From the NCBI GenBank assembly GCA_900660155.1, contig CABFPE010000021.1:541136-605135 (forward strand): a DNA stretch of 64,000 nt, in the 5' to 3' direction. The notes beneath the pieces were generated by a model. That model made no database searches. It was given only the letters and a program-made list of their open reading frames with translations, and was not told the DNA's origin. Source of the DNA: Hofstenia miamia. Its lineage: Eukaryota > Xenacoelomorpha > Acoela > Hofsteniidae. The translations under genes and the position numbers were made by a program. The first letter of the stretch is position 1. Each line of letters opens with the position of its first letter. Of this stretch, positions 46,471 to 59,029 are shown piece by piece.

Positions 46471-47690
46471 TATATGGTGTGACCCAATAGCTCTATGCAT
46501 TCTGGATGGTTTTTTGGTATTACGATAATCACAGCCACCAATGTAAAGACAAATATAGATATTTCATTTAATTTCATTTCAAGATTCTAATTCCTTATTG
46601 AAGTTGACATTAAAATTGAACTTTCTATTACTGATTAAACTTGACAAAAGAGTGCAGCAGTTTTTAGGATATACTTGAAATTTAAGTTTCATAAAGGCAT
46701 CTATGATTGAATTTAAGATTTAAAATAAGAATATATTCAATTCCAAATCAGAAATTAGCATCCGATAAAGTTATTTAAAATACGTAGCACCGGAGGATGC
46801 GGCATATCGATCGCAATACACTGCAGTCATTAGTTGCCTCAGGTAATCTGATACGGAGAGGTTTTTCGACAGTTTGCCCATACAGTGCTTCAGTATAAAA
46901 TCTTGGATAAAATGAGACATTTATACAGTGACTCCAGTTCAGTTTCAATGAAATCCTGTAACTTTAATCTCCGAAGTTAAAAAGCCGAGAATATGTAAAA
47001 TCAAACTCGACGACAAGTATTTTCGAAGCTCTGGGGAGGGAAGGTTGCACATACCAATTTCTAGTACCATTAATAATTAATAATAAGTAATAATCAATAA
47101 CGAGTTTATCATGTTCTGTCCACCATTGCTGGATAGCGGTTATAGCAGTCTCTGTTATCATAACCATGGACGCGATTCCAATTACAGTATTATTGTCATC
47201 CGCAAATTTTGTTTGATACGTGCTGGCAACATTTATCTTCCGAGGCTAATTTTCTACTGAAATATTGTTTTTATTGAGTTTAATAAACTGCTATAAAATT
47301 GTTTATTTTGAACAAATATGTAAAATATTGTGATTGTGTGCTAAAAAGAGTACACGTACCCTTAATTGTATTTTTTTGGAAAAAAATCAAATGTTGCATT
47401 GCCCATTTCATACAATGCTACATTACCTGAACAAAAAACTTCTGCAAATTGAATTTAAATGTTCAATCCTAATATTATTGGAATATTATTAAGATATATT
47501 CCTTATAGTATACCTCTTCAATTTTCTTGCTCTTAACCAAGGCACAGCCAAAGTTTGTGAACAATTTTTCTTGAGAAATTGATATTTTCTCAACATTCTT
47601 TGCCAAGCAGCAACAATTGAATAAATTAATATGTATTTCAATTATGTGGTAGATTATGAATTTATTTAATCAGTTGTAAGCAAATTACCA
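46471..47690. other. Nothing recognised
   Basis: No gene or repeat could be supported. The minus-strand frame at 46964-47167 shows no family features. Confidence 0.4.
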
Positions 47691-47699
47691 ATGTGTACT

Positions 47700-48508
47700 C
47701 TTTTGAGAAACACGCCCACTGAGGAACTGTAGGTGGACCAAATGTATATTCCATTTCTAGTGATTTGCTGCGCTCTTCTGAACCAGAATGTAGTATATTG
47801 AAATATTCAGATGATTCAACTATTGTAGCTCCGTGCATTAAAAAGCCTAATGCCACTCAAAAATCTGCATTGAAGCGAACAGAAGTATCTGTAAACTTAT
47901 GGGCAGAAAGATTCAATTTAAAAATTAACTATACTAAAACTAAATTGATGAAATTCTCTCTTAGTAAAAATAATGAATGCTCTTGTGATGAAATGCAATC
48001 TTGTTATTCTGCATGTGAACATACATCAATTTTGGGTATTATATTTCAAGATAACATGAAATTTAATAAACATTGCAAACAACTTCTAACAAGACTCAAT
48101 AGATTAGCTTATGTTCTTAGAGACTTAAAGTCCAACAACTACAACCTTAAGGAAAGAACAAGAATCTTTGAAGCATTAGTAGTCAGCAAAGTGCGGTATG
48201 GAATTTCAATATATGGCGCAGACTCAACAGTACTAAAAAGAATAAATAGGTTTTTCTGCAGAAGCTATGATGCCGGGTACTGTGAAAATTTGTATGATGC
48301 ATTCCAGATAAGAGAAAAAGAAGACATGAGACTTGCTAAGAATATTATTAATAATCCAATGCATCCTATGCATGCATATTTTTCAAAGAACATAAATGGT
48401 ACTGATCGTATTCTAAGAGAAAATACTAAATATCAAATGCCTTTAGTTAGAACAGAAACATTCAAAAATGTGTTTGCTCATAGAGTAATGAAAGGGATTT
48501 TATATTAA
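47700..48508 (+). mobile_element. 5'-truncated LINE, reverse transcriptase palm to C-terminus
   Basis: The frame enters at the GTVGGPNVYSISSDLL motif, a variant of the usual LINE GxPQGSxxGPxLFxIYxNDL. It continues through the catalytic box as YSDD (LKYSDDSTIV, about 47802-47831), then NLKINYTKTKLM, ILGIIFQDNMKFNKH and a long open C-terminal part to the TAA at 48508. About 250 codons remain open, so the copy is fairly young, but everything before the palm is missing and no trinucleotide tail is visible. The clade is unresolved. It converges on the SLC22-like gene with about 135 bp between the stops. Confidence 0.8.
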
Positions 48509-48643
48509 ATTAAGTATTTTTGTATAACTTTTAGCACAGCTTGTACTTAGCTAGTGCATATTAAATATTTTTAATGTTTTAATGTATCACACATCTATAT
48601 ATATTTACGTAGTATTGAATGATAATTTGACAATGAATGATGA

Positions 48644-50092
48644 TTAGTTTTTTTCTTGTAAAGTTTCTTTTGTTGTGTCGGGTAATTGTCGCAAATCTAG
48701 ATTAGGAATGCCAAAGTGAAGTAAAATTAATCCAACAACTGCAGACAATGCAAAAATTAGAATGGGGATTTTTATAGAAATGACATTTAACTGCAGAATG
48801 CCGAAGAATACCAAAACTGCAATTTTGGAAACAACTTCAAAGTATGCCATGCCAGTTGCTCTAATTTGGACAGGCAGTGTTTCAGGTTGTAAAATGTAAA
48901 ATGCATTGGCGAAAACCCCTGCAAACATCTTCGCAATAATTGTTAAAGTGGTTGAGAAATAAGGAACTTCATTTACAAATGCATTAATGAATAACACCAG
49001 TGATACAATTAGAAGTAAAAATTCGCAAGTTCGTTTACGGGGAACTCTATTAACAACAAAGATATAAAATATATTGATAAGATCGACTATTGATATTAGA
49101 ACATAGTTTACATAGATATTCCCACTTAAAGCCTGTCTGTCAAAAATTAGGGCCAAATAGATACCATTTCCTACTGTCCATAAATAGGTAGAGATCAACG
49201 TTGAAGTAACTGCTTTACGTGAATGGAAAAGTTCGCTAATAGTTCTTGAAAAGGAAAACATCGAAGTTAGCTCTTCATTGGAAAAATCTTGTTCGATGTT
49301 CTCCAAAGTGTAGTCATCGGTCACAATGTTATTGTCTTTTGCTAAGTTTCTTAAAACTATTGCAGCATCCTGAAACCTTCTTTTACTAATAAGCCAGTGA
49401 GGGCTTTCTGATACATAAAAATAGCAAGCTATTGCTAACAAGTTAATTGGCAGAAAATTTACCAATAACTGAAACCTCCAAACATCCTGAAATATATATG
49501 CTATTAAGGTCGAAAAAACTCCGCTGCAGCCAGAAATGACCCAGTACAACATACCAAACAAAGTTCTATGTGATTTACCAACATATTCGACTACTAGAAG
49601 TATACTTGAATTAATAAAGAGCATATGTGATATTCCTGTAATAAAGTGTCCCAATTCAAATCCATAGATGCTATTAGTAAAAAGCGATAAGCATGTTGAA
49701 ATGTTATATCCAATCGTTGAAACGTAAATCGGCAACATTCTTCCCCATCTATTCTGAAGAAATGCCGCAATTATTCCTCCAATAATAAATCCAATCAAGA
49801 AGAAACTTTGTAGCAAAGAAAAATAAACATAACCTGTTCCACATGCCAAATCATATTCACTGAAGATTGTGCTTATTTCTTGAGAGTACACGTATTTAGT
49901 ACAGTTCTTTAAACACGTATTTTCAAACGTTAAATTAGTAAATTGCTCACAGGAAAAATCAACGGTTACTGCTGTAAATACAGAAATATAAAGATAGCTT
50001 CCGCAAAAGAATATGTACAAATACATTATTAAGATCATTCTAACTTGACCCCATCCGATTCCACATTTCTCTATCCATTGTTCACTTCTCAT
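48644..50092 (-). CDS. SLC22-like major facilitator transporter, intronless
   Basis: An uninterrupted frame of 482 residues from the ATG at 50092. It belongs to the major facilitator superfamily and looks most like the SLC22 organic cation/carnitine group. It shows TM1 near residues 15-38; an extracellular loop with several Cys and N-glycosylation sites (NLT, NCT); TM2 leading into NRWGRMLPIY, the family's GxxxDRxGRR-type loop; ESPHWLISKRR after TM6, the typical ESPRWL motif; and LQPETLPVQIRATGMAY before TM11, equivalent to PTELFPTxxRNTGxG. At 482 residues it is shorter than typical SLC22 proteins of about 530-560, mainly in the first extracellular loop. It would move small organic ions across the plasma membrane; the substrate cannot be read from the sequence. 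No intron and no clear poly(A) tail were seen, so a native single-exon gene or an old retrocopy are both possible. Confidence 0.88.
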   Translation of the reverse strand: MRSEQWIEKCGIGWGQVRMILIMYLYIFFCGSYLYISVFTAVTVDFSCEQFTNLTFENTCLKNCTKYVYSQEISTIFSEYDLACGTGYVYFSLLQSFFLIGFIIGGIIAAFLQNRWGRMLPIYVSTIGYNISTCLSLFTNSIYGFELGHFITGISHMLFINSSILLVVEYVGKSHRTLFGMLYWVISGCSGVFSTLIAYIFQDVWRFQLLVNFLPINLLAIACYFYVSESPHWLISKRRFQDAAIVLRNLAKDNNIVTDDYTLENIEQDFSNEELTSMFSFSRTISELFHSRKAVTSTLISTYLWTVGNGIYLALIFDRQALSGNIYVNYVLISIVDLINIFYIFVVNRVPRKRTCEFLLLIVSLVLFINAFVNEVPYFSTTLTIIAKMFAGVFANAFYILQPETLPVQIRATGMAYFEVVSKIAVLVFFGILQLNVISIKIPILIFALSAVVGLILLHFGIPNLDLRQLPDTTKETLQEKN

Positions 50093-53000
50093 CTTTTCCA
50101 ATTGCTATACACTTACTCAGGATGTGAGTTGTTTACCTGGAAAATACTTGACAATCCATTTGTAAATTCATCGGCGATATTGGAATAATATTATTTATTT
50201 GGAATTTCGTGAGTTTGAGTTTTAGCTTTCTTTGCCAAAAATATCTTGTTTTTCTGCAACATTTTATGAATATGATTTTGATTTTCTACTGAGAAAACAG
50301 CAGTGAAATTTATCAGGATAGAACTTTCAATATTTTGTAGAAGTCCCGATTCTTCAAACTCTTTAGATTTACTTGTATTTAACAGAAGGCTGCTGTTCGC
50401 AAAAAATGAAAACCGCTTTCAACTGTTGAACGATATTCAGGAAAAGCATGTAAAATTTAGTTTCACAAATATTTTGCTAATAGTTGTTGGTGAACTAATT
50501 GACATAGATTAAGTTCTGATACATTTTGAATGGGGTTTTTTTGAAGATTAATGTGAGGTGGGTTCGCTTGAAATAATCAGGAAAAAGAGTCTCAGCAAAT
50601 GTATTCATTAAAGTTAGAGGTTCAGCAAGACAACTCCTTTGCTTTTACCCATTAGTTCATGAAATTATTATTGTAAGATCACATATCATCAGAACCATTT
50701 TTATTTAGCCATGCCTTAGTTTGAAAGCACTAGATTTTTATTAAAGTGATTAATGATCAGCTGATAATCTCCTTAATCATATTTTTCTTAGATAAAATGT
50801 TTTTCAAATGTGTTTGTAATTTAGAACTGAAGCCCAAATTACTTCAATGCAATCGTAAATTTAAGAAGACAGAGAAAATAATATCAGACAAAAGCTCTTT
50901 AAATTGAATAAATTTAGACACGATGACATTGTGATCATTAAATAGCTTAACAGTTCTCATCAAGGTACCCATTAGCAAGGTGTGAGAGCTTTTGGTAATG
51001 TTGCTTTCTTCAGTGGAAATGTCAAGCTTTTGTTCTTCCAGGAGTGCTTCATCGTCCATTTTCAGTGTGTTGTAAGTGGGAAAATGAAATTTTTCATGTT
51101 TTACTACTGCTATGGTGATAATATGGATGAAGTCCACAACAACTTTTCATTTACTGATGAAGCAGAATAGAAAAGATACGATCTTGTTTTTAAGTTTACC
51201 AGTTTATCTAAGCGTGAACCATTATAGTCACGATAATGTTGATGACGAAGCAAAAGAATAGTGTAAAGATTATGGACGTTCAAAAACTATAAAGACAAGA
51301 CTTATTATTCAGTAACTTTTGAGGAATTCAGAGGAAATAATAAATCAGAAGGAAGAGATGTTTAACACTAGAAGATGATTAACGCACATTCTCAAATTTT
51401 ACATTCTTTACCAGCAAAGCAGTGCTAATATACGTGAACCTGTAGATACCATAATTCTCTTTGTACATTTTACTCTTGTGTGCAATTTTAACATTAAAAA
51501 TATGTAGAATTTATTGCAAAATTTCATATAAAAATATTCATTTTTGAAAAAAATGTTTTTTCATTTTTACCTTACCAAAATGTTGACATGCATGTCATGT
51601 GCTGATAATAAATAAATTGTTCCAAACTGTAGCGGTCTTAAATCAGTAAAGATGTATCTAAGGAATGTGTGCAGAAAGAAATAAGTTATCGCATGCTACT
51701 TTTTACCCTTTTCAACATAAATAAAATTCTTGTAGATTCATGTTTTACATTCCTGTGGAATCACAGGCACAGCTGAAGAATGATTCACCAAAGATTATAT
51801 ACCTAACGGTAGCGGCCTAAGTTTGGCCGAGTCGTGGTGCAACCATATTTCAGGATATTTTTTAAGAAAACAATAGCAATAACTTCAGGATAATTCGTAA
51901 TCGCGACTAATTCAAAGTCTACCCATTTATCAACAAATATCACTGGTTATTAAAGAAAGTTTGGTTTAATCAAATTGTATGCAAAACAGTAAAATTTCAC
52001 AAGTTAAATTGGATAAAATAAAAGATTTAATGTTCGGATAAATTTTTTTAAACTAAATTTAATGTATAGCGTCATAATACTTCTAAAAAATATGCACACA
52101 ATTAGAAAATAAATCTCCAACAAGTATTCCAAGCCATGAATTTTTTACTAGTATACTTCAATGACGAGTTGTAGGACTGGTCATTATAAAGGGTGGTCCA
52201 TAATTTACTACGTTTCAATGTCCCCTACGTTTCAAAAATCTTAACAATAATAATCAAACAACATCAAAATAACATTCTATATAGAAATATGTGAAATAAA
52301 CAAAATAAACAAGTAAACAAAAACTACAGTTATTTATCATATGGATCGATTTTCAAGCCTCCAATATCGATACAAAGTTGAAAACACCTGAATGTGCGCT
52401 TGTGGATTTTGCGTAGAACATCAACCTCGATTTCATTAAATGCCTGACCATGTACTTATTTAAGTTCCTGTGTATTATGAGTGGTTGACTGCTGTAACTT
52501 TGTCCTAATAATACCCAGAGCGCATTGTCGCAGGATATTAAATATATCAAACAAATAAATAGATTAAAAAAAGATTGATACTAAAGAAGATACCTATTAA
52601 TATAGACTGAAATGGCGAGGTTATAAATTTTACAATCTTGATTACTCTATTAATAGAAACTAACATACCATAATCCAGCTAATTATCAGTATTATTTGTA
52701 TAAATATTCCCTGTTTTGTTATATTTTATTTTGATTTTTTTTCTTGACGCTTTCAGTAATGTTATTAGTATTCCTTATTGTTCAATTTCGTAATATCGAT
52801 ATTTCTTCTTCTGGTGACTATAGTATGTGGACATGGATTGCGCTTTGAAGGCATGGATTGCAATGACGAACTGCGACAGGGAAACTTGTTCATGCTATTA
52901 CGCCAGAATCTTCTAAACAATGTCGTTTACATTGATTTATTGACCTCAATTCATTGTCTTTGGTCAAATGCTAATACATTAGATCTATACGAAATAAATA

Positions 53001-53676
53001 AAATGACAAAGTGGGCATTAAATGAAAATATAATATTCATATATACATTTCTCTACAAACTATACCCTCTAAATTTTCTTGATTCTATAGCAATAGTTTA
53101 CTAAATGTTTATAATTGGTACCAATAATTTATGAATATAATTTTCTTTTGCTTTCGTAATTAATCTTGGTTGAAATGATCTAATTTCTACACTTTTGAAA
53201 TGGTTTGCTTTGGTATTATTAAAAAATTTTTACTTCACAATTTAGTTTATAATTTTTTTTAGATGTTTTGGAATTGTTCGATTAGTTTCATGTTCTCTTG
53301 TTCTTTTCATATCTGATGTTGCGGTTAGCAACTAATTAGTGAATAAAGTATTATTGTAAATCAGGTACATTTAGAAGGAATAATTTATGAAGCAACTGAC
53401 GATGGCTTTATAAGCTGCAGCATATCTGAATGGTTTTGCTAAAATTATTAAAAATCCTTAACAATTCTAACTAATGATACTTAAATAATTGGCTTTATCT
53501 ACAAGTATTTCATTTAAGAATGAAATGATCAATTAAACTTGTATAAGTGTCCACAAACTTTCTTACTATTCTTGAATGCTATTTAGATTAAAAATGCTTA
53601 ATTCAACTATATCCGGAAATCTTAGAAGAATGATGAGCATTCGTTTAGAGGTTTCTGAAAGAACTAATCATTAAAA

Positions 53677-53680
<4 letters not shown>
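50093..53680. other. Mostly empty interval
   Basis: No gene is firmly supported. At 50844-51059 (minus) an ATG frame of 71 codons begins MDDEALLEEQKLDIS, and at about 52770-53104 (plus) a frame reads like a hydrophobic leader followed by CGHGLRFEGMDCNDELRQG; neither has recognised relatives or splice partners. A phrase near 52191 (agggtggtccataatttact) resembles a mariner end without a partner. Confidence 0.35.

Positions 53681-53724
<44 letters not shown>
53681..53724. repeat. (TAA)n microsatellite
   Basis: A trinucleotide run of about 44 bp. No LINE sequence could be recognised beside it. Confidence 0.9.
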
Positions 53725-55192
53725 TACAAAAAATGTACAATATACAAATAAAGTGTTAAACACTTAGTAAGATTTCAAAAAGAGCATTTTCTTCTTCACG
53801 GATTAATGTTGGTTGTTGGAATTGATTGAGTTCTTTTGTAATTTAAAATGTGTTATTTCTTGGTTGGCCAATTCAAAATATTTCTTTTTCCTTTTTCTTT
53901 CATAGTTAAGTGGAATCTTTCAGTCTGAAGTGGTATCTTAAATATTTTCTAACGGTAAAATTTAGTGTATTCAAGCTTATGACTGTGCTACATGTACGAC
54001 AATTTGCAAGATAAATACTGAAGGTCAACAATACATGTAATTAACTCAACAGCTTGTGTATTGCTCTACCCATATAAGTTATATAAGTGTTGTAATTACA
54101 TTGTAACATTTTAATAAAGTTCTTAACCAAAATTTATTAATTCTTAATACAATGACAACTTACACTGACCCGAAAGCTTTGTTCTATATATAATACCTAA
54201 AATATTTTGAATATAGAAAATCCTAAAGCCTATAAAGAATATATTAAACATGAATACAGAAAATTATCAAACCAAAAGAGTAATTGGAAATTTCCTAAAG
54301 AAATCTTAAACTCTCAAGTTAAATTGTACACTCAAAGGGAAATAAATGCATCACCCTATTATGAAATATACTATAGTTTGCAACCCTAGGTAATTATAAT
54401 GGCTTTGCTATAAAATTATAGGAAATACATTCAGACTCCTGAATTAGTTTTGTTTTTATAACAAGCTATGAAGTAATTAAGCAATCACGGAACTAAAATA
54501 AAAATATCGAGTGTTCCTTCGAAAATTCCATACGTTACAAAAACAAAGTAAAGTATATCGCTGAATCATTCAATGTTACTTTTGACGAGTGCGTAAAAAT
54601 GAAGCAGACCGATATTACTACAATTTTCAAAAATACGCCATAAATAGTCCCAAAAACTATCTACTCTATCACCTCACCAATCAGGAAAATATTTGAGAGT
54701 TTCTGAGACGAACAAATTACACTTCATTTTAATGTACATGTACATACTTAGATTGTGGTTAAAATCACGATCCGCTTTCAGAAAAAATTCACATCATACG
54801 CACTTATGCAACTACCAGAATGGCATCTCAAAAACATTCGATTTTGTTAATTACGAGTAGGCAACCAAATACCATAAAAGCTACCGTTAATGCCATAAAT
54901 GCAATTTTGGTGGCTTTAGGTCACAAAATGGCATTTTTATATCTTAGACCAATGCATCAAGAAATACATTTTGTGTGTTTTATCGTTATCAAGAATATTT
55001 TAATATCCATACTAACAATGTGATTGTTTATATAGCATAAATTTTTCATTATTGCTTAAAGTTGCCTTACCCACAATGCACATGACATGTTAAGTAATAA
55101 TTCAATAGATTATCCGAATAAATATATACTGCTCTCTTTGCAAAAAAAATATATATTTAGTTATGGGAAGAGTTAGTAAATTGCTGCCTCTC
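53725..55192. other. Nothing firmly recognised
   Basis: Open frames of 60-67 codons at 54207 and 54820 (plus) lack recognisable motifs. The first follows an AG and could in principle be an exon. Confidence 0.35.
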
Positions 55193-55576
55193 GGTTGATA
55201 CTTTAAATGGATACCATATTTCTCGAAACGAATACCAAATATCTCAAAAAGGATACTGATTAAAAAGGCTGATAGGACAACAAATATTAGAAAGCTTTTT
55301 AAGCGACTAATTTCAAATCAATGAACATAAAAATATACTTTCGCTATTTCTGCTTATTTGATAAATTTATTAGTGTAGAATTTTTGGACGACAATGCTTT
55401 GCAATGACTTTGGAAAGCACACTGTCTAAAATTTGTGTCTAAATGCCATTGTATAAAAATGATGTTTTACCAATTTAATTGGCTAAAACCATTTTGTTGC
55501 TCAGCAATATCAGTATTCCTTTTGAAATATTTGATATTTGTTTTGAGAGATGTAGTATACATTTAAAGTATCAACC
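55193..55576. mobile_element. Foldback-type MITE, 384 bp, inverted arms of about 70 bp
   Basis: The left arm from 55193 (ggttgatactttaaatggat) and the reverse complement of the right arm ending at 55576 (ggttgatactttaaatgtat) match at roughly 85% over about 70 bp, around a non-coding centre. The flanks tgcctctc and tgccttctc resemble an imperfect 8-9-bp target duplication, which would suggest a hAT- or MULE-type mover. The diverged arms point to an old insertion. Confidence 0.65.
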
Positions 55577-56127
55577 TGCCTTCTCAATATGCTAGTGAAT
55601 TTGTATTTATAACAGCGAATATATTTTGTGAATACTGTAATATATTACCTTGGATAAAGCATTAAACGGCAGTTCTGCGGTAACCAGAATCAGCGCGGAA
55701 TTCCGATCCACATATATGTGTAAATTTATTTTTAGCATTTTATGGGTAAATGACTGTTTTCGACCTAAACTTGGTCTAGAATTATAAAATTTCACATGTA
55801 ACGCATTTTTATTTTACTTTGGCGACCGCAGGAAGAAATTTATTACATGAATTTCTGGTGTAATAAGCGTATTATTGAAATAAATTGTGTAGGCCGAAAC
55901 ATTTGTTTCTTTTCTAAAAGTTTGTATTATGCAAAATTTACTTTGTTCGCATTAATACGTAAACTATAGATGCTAAAATTGCTGCTCGATTTCATAGAAT
56001 TTAATTCATTGACCATTATAGTCTCATTTAAGTATTTTCACAGTAAATAGATGTATCATCGCCTCATTTGATTATTTAGCAGATGATTATTTTCATGTCA
56101 TTGGCATAAAGCTAAAAAACAGTGAAC
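55577..56127. other. Nothing recognised
   Basis: No gene or repeat was supported in this interval. Confidence 0.4.
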
Positions 56128-56460
56128 CTAGTAGATTCTTTGATGCACATCGCTATTAACTGAGCTTCCATTTGGACTTTTGTTTTGGTAAAATTTTGAA
56201 TTCATTTTTAATATATTTATTAAAAGATTTACGATTTTCAATATTTGATAAATTTCTTGTTTATTTAATTTATAAGCTAAGAAATTTTCACTAGATTTTG
56301 TCAATGAGAAATTTTTTAAAGCGTTGTTCTTTTCAATAATCAATTTTTTGCATAAATCAGTTAACCAAGGTTTAGATTTTTTATATTTAGAGGAAGAATT
56401 TTTAAAATTTTTGTTAAGTAAGATTTTCTTTTCTGGACAGAAAATATTAAGGTGCTTTTC
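56128..56460 (-). mobile_element. LINE fragment, endonuclease-RT linker region
   Basis: The minus strand encodes SKPWLTDLCKKLIIEKNNAL, the PW-x-T linker typically found between endonuclease and reverse transcriptase in CR1-like LINEs. It lies 3' of the RT thumb piece at 56530-57096 on the same strand, so it is out of order for one element. It is either a second copy or a rearranged part. Confidence 0.65.
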
Positions 56461-56529
56461 AAAGTAAGTAAGTAAACTTTTATTATTATGATAATCATCA
56501 TAACATTAAGATTATGAATAAAGGAGAGT

Positions 56530-57096
56530 TCACGATTTCAGGAATCGGCTGGGGAAGAGGGAGAGTTCTTTAGAGCTGGTCGTTTTCCTTACTGACGGCA
56601 TTCTGGGTCGTAGCTTTGTCATTGCATACTCTGTTCGCTGCGGAACGTATTTATGCAGCGGATGTTTTACGCCCATGCGTTGGATTTGCCTGTATAGCCT
56701 TCGGTCTGATATGCGAATATGTTCTCTTATTGGAATGTAGTTTGATATGATTCCCAAGCGCATGGCTTTCTTCTGTACTCCATCAATCTTTTCAACAATA
56801 GTCTTAGCCGCCCCTCCCCACACGCTGCATCCGTAAGTGATAATACTGACCACAATACACTTGTAGATCAATTGTAACTCAGCTGAGGTATAACCCAGCT
56901 TCTTCAGCTTAAGTAGCAGGAACACTGTAGAGTTTGCTCGCGCAACTACGGCCTCAATATGTTGTCTGAAGCTAAGTTTCTCATCAATAATAACTCCGAG
57001 AACTTTCACAGCTGCGATTTTGTCAAAAATATCTTCGGGGGTATAAGAACTAAATGTGAAAACTAATTCGTGCGTCTTATTATTGTTGAAGAACAA
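56530..57096 (-). mobile_element. LINE reverse transcriptase thumb and C-terminal region
   Basis: An open frame of about 188 codons on the minus strand contains VLGVIIDEKLSFRQHIEAVV, IYKCIVVSIITYGCSVWGGA and VQKKAMRLG, the standard thumb and C-terminal landmarks of CR1-type LINE ORF2. The palm and fingers, including the catalytic Asp pair, are absent. Just 3' of it (about 56480-56500) lies an AT-rich trinucleotide-like tail consistent with a LINE 3' end. Confidence 0.85.
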
Positions 57097-57108
57097 GTTT
57101 TTCGAAGC

Positions 57109-57951
57109 TTATTGGCGCTGCAAAGAGTCAAGAATTTGATCAAAGATTGAAATAAAATTTTCCATCATAGAATTAGTATCTTGTGCATAATACACTTCAT
57201 GCCAATTTTCTAGAGTCAGCGATAATTTTAGTTTTTCAACATCCTGATTATTTTTTTCTCGAATTGTGGTCCATTTCCTAACTATTGAATTTACTGGTTT
57301 CATTTTTATAAAGCTAATAGAAGAAATACAATGAACTGAGAACGGACATTCAGCAGTAAAATATGTAAGTTTTGAAAAATCATTATCTGACATTATGAAG
57401 TAATCAATAAACGTGTTATTCGTTGCAGTGACCCTTGACGGCGTAATTTTATTAACAATATTCAGATTAAACATATTTAGTAAAATGTCAATTTATTTCG
57501 TTCTTTTTGGTCCAAATAATTAATGTTGTAGTCTCCCATTAAAACAATGTCATTATTTTCAGAAACAGCTAGAACCAATTCATTTATCAATTGTTTTTTA
57601 TATGCAGCATTTTTTAAAGGATTTGATATTTCTACCCACAAGCTTTCAAATTTAGATACGTCGCTATACTTTATATCTTCGCGTAATTTAGGTTTGAAAA
57701 TTTTTGGTATTAATAATGAGAGTCGTCCACCACTCGATTTTCCTTATAGATATATATATTCTAAACAAACAAAATGATTTATTGAATGACGAACAATTAT
57801 CAATGTCTTTGTTCGACAACCAGGTTTCCGAGATTCCTGGAATAACATCATTTTTAAAATTGGACATAAATTTGTTAAATTCAAAGTTTTTCTTTGACAG
57901 GTTTTGAAAATTTATATGCACATAGTTAATAGTGCTATTTTTTGCATTCAA
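57109..57951 (-). mobile_element. LINE apurinic-type endonuclease domain, broken
   Basis: On the minus strand the APE-type endonuclease is readable in order: INYVHINFQNLSKKNFEF and GISETWLS (metal-binding Glu) near 57800-57935, SSGGRLSLLIPK near 57700-57735, MGDYNINYLD near 57510-57540, and TNNTFIDYFIMSD then CPFSVHCI near 57325-57430. The usual SDH signature reads SVH, losing the catalytic Asp. The pieces sit in more than one frame, so at least two frameshifts have occurred. It leads directly, within about 13 bp, into the RT thumb piece, so the RT core was deleted. Confidence 0.85.
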
Positions 57952-58416
57952 TCTTTCGAAATAAATATACCGTAATCTAAAATCAGACCAGGGCTCTTTT
58001 CAATGTCATGAAGAATTAATAATAAGACGAAAATATTGAGATACTTAGTAATTTTTTAAAGCTGATAAACACGATGATAGGAGAATATTGAAATAATTTA
58101 TAATAGCATAATGTTCATCTTTTTATATTCAAAACATGGGTAGTTTCATATTTTTCATCAACAAAAAATAAGTTAATTAACAATAGAAGGATTAACAATT
58201 TTGAATAAAAATTATTTTTAGCATTTAGATGAAATTTCCATAGCCTGAGCGTCGTTAGTAAGTGCACAAAATATAAATATTTACAAGACATTGTTAAAAG
58301 TTAGGTAAGATCTTAGCTTGTGAATTTCTGCTAGTGTGAAGAAATTAGGCGGCGGAGATGACAGGGCGGAAGCGTAGGCTTAATGAAAATTCTGTGGTGC
58401 GTGTTCATTAGGCCAA

Positions 58417-58900
58417 TTAAACTGATGAGGCGGAAGAACTGATTGGCGCTGCGGGTGTTCGAACGTGAGCTACGTGTATGTAGCGGCATGGCGGTGCAGT
58501 GCTGTAATAGCGTTGATTTCGGGGCGGTGTTTCAGCAAAGAATTCTCTGGTCTTGCGCGCCAGTGTTGAGTAACCTTCTTGAGAAATGAATACCATCATG
58601 TGCAAATAATTTACGGTTGATTTTATTTCCTAAATAAAAAGATTGAAAGTTGTTAAAAACGGTATACTCTAGAATTTTCGCGTTTTGGTGGATAAGAAAA
58701 GTTAGTTCTTGAATCTTTTTAATAAGCATGCTTGCATCTGTTCGCAGTTGTTTGGCGCGGCGTTTTCGTACGTCCTGTGTTTGTGAGGAAGCGGATAGAT
58801 TTGTGATAATTTGTGATGTTGCGACGGTTTTCTTAGCCGGTGAAACTTGCGTCCATTAATCTTTCCGTGGAGTTTTGATCGGCGGAACCTCCTTTTCTTC
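58417..58900 (-). mobile_element. LINE ORF1 remnant with esterase-like (SGNH) C-terminus
   Basis: The minus strand encodes KKIQELTFLIHQNAKILEYT, NFQSFYLGNKINRKLFAHDG and then a DGIHFS motif. After a frameshift it continues as QEGYSTLARKTREFFAETPP. A D-G-(I/V)-H box followed by G-Y-x-x-L-A-R is the end of the SGNH hydrolase-like domain carried in ORF1 of CR1-type elements. It lies 5' of the endonuclease piece on the same strand, in the order expected for one LINE. Confidence 0.65.
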
Positions 58901-59029
58901 GTGTGCGAGAACGGTGTGGAGTAAGCTGTGCAATGTTAAAAGCTCTTCCTTTGATAGATTGTTGCAGGGAGCTAAAATTTTAGCAGATGTGATTCTGCTA
59001 AGCTAACTCATTATGAAATTCTCACTACC

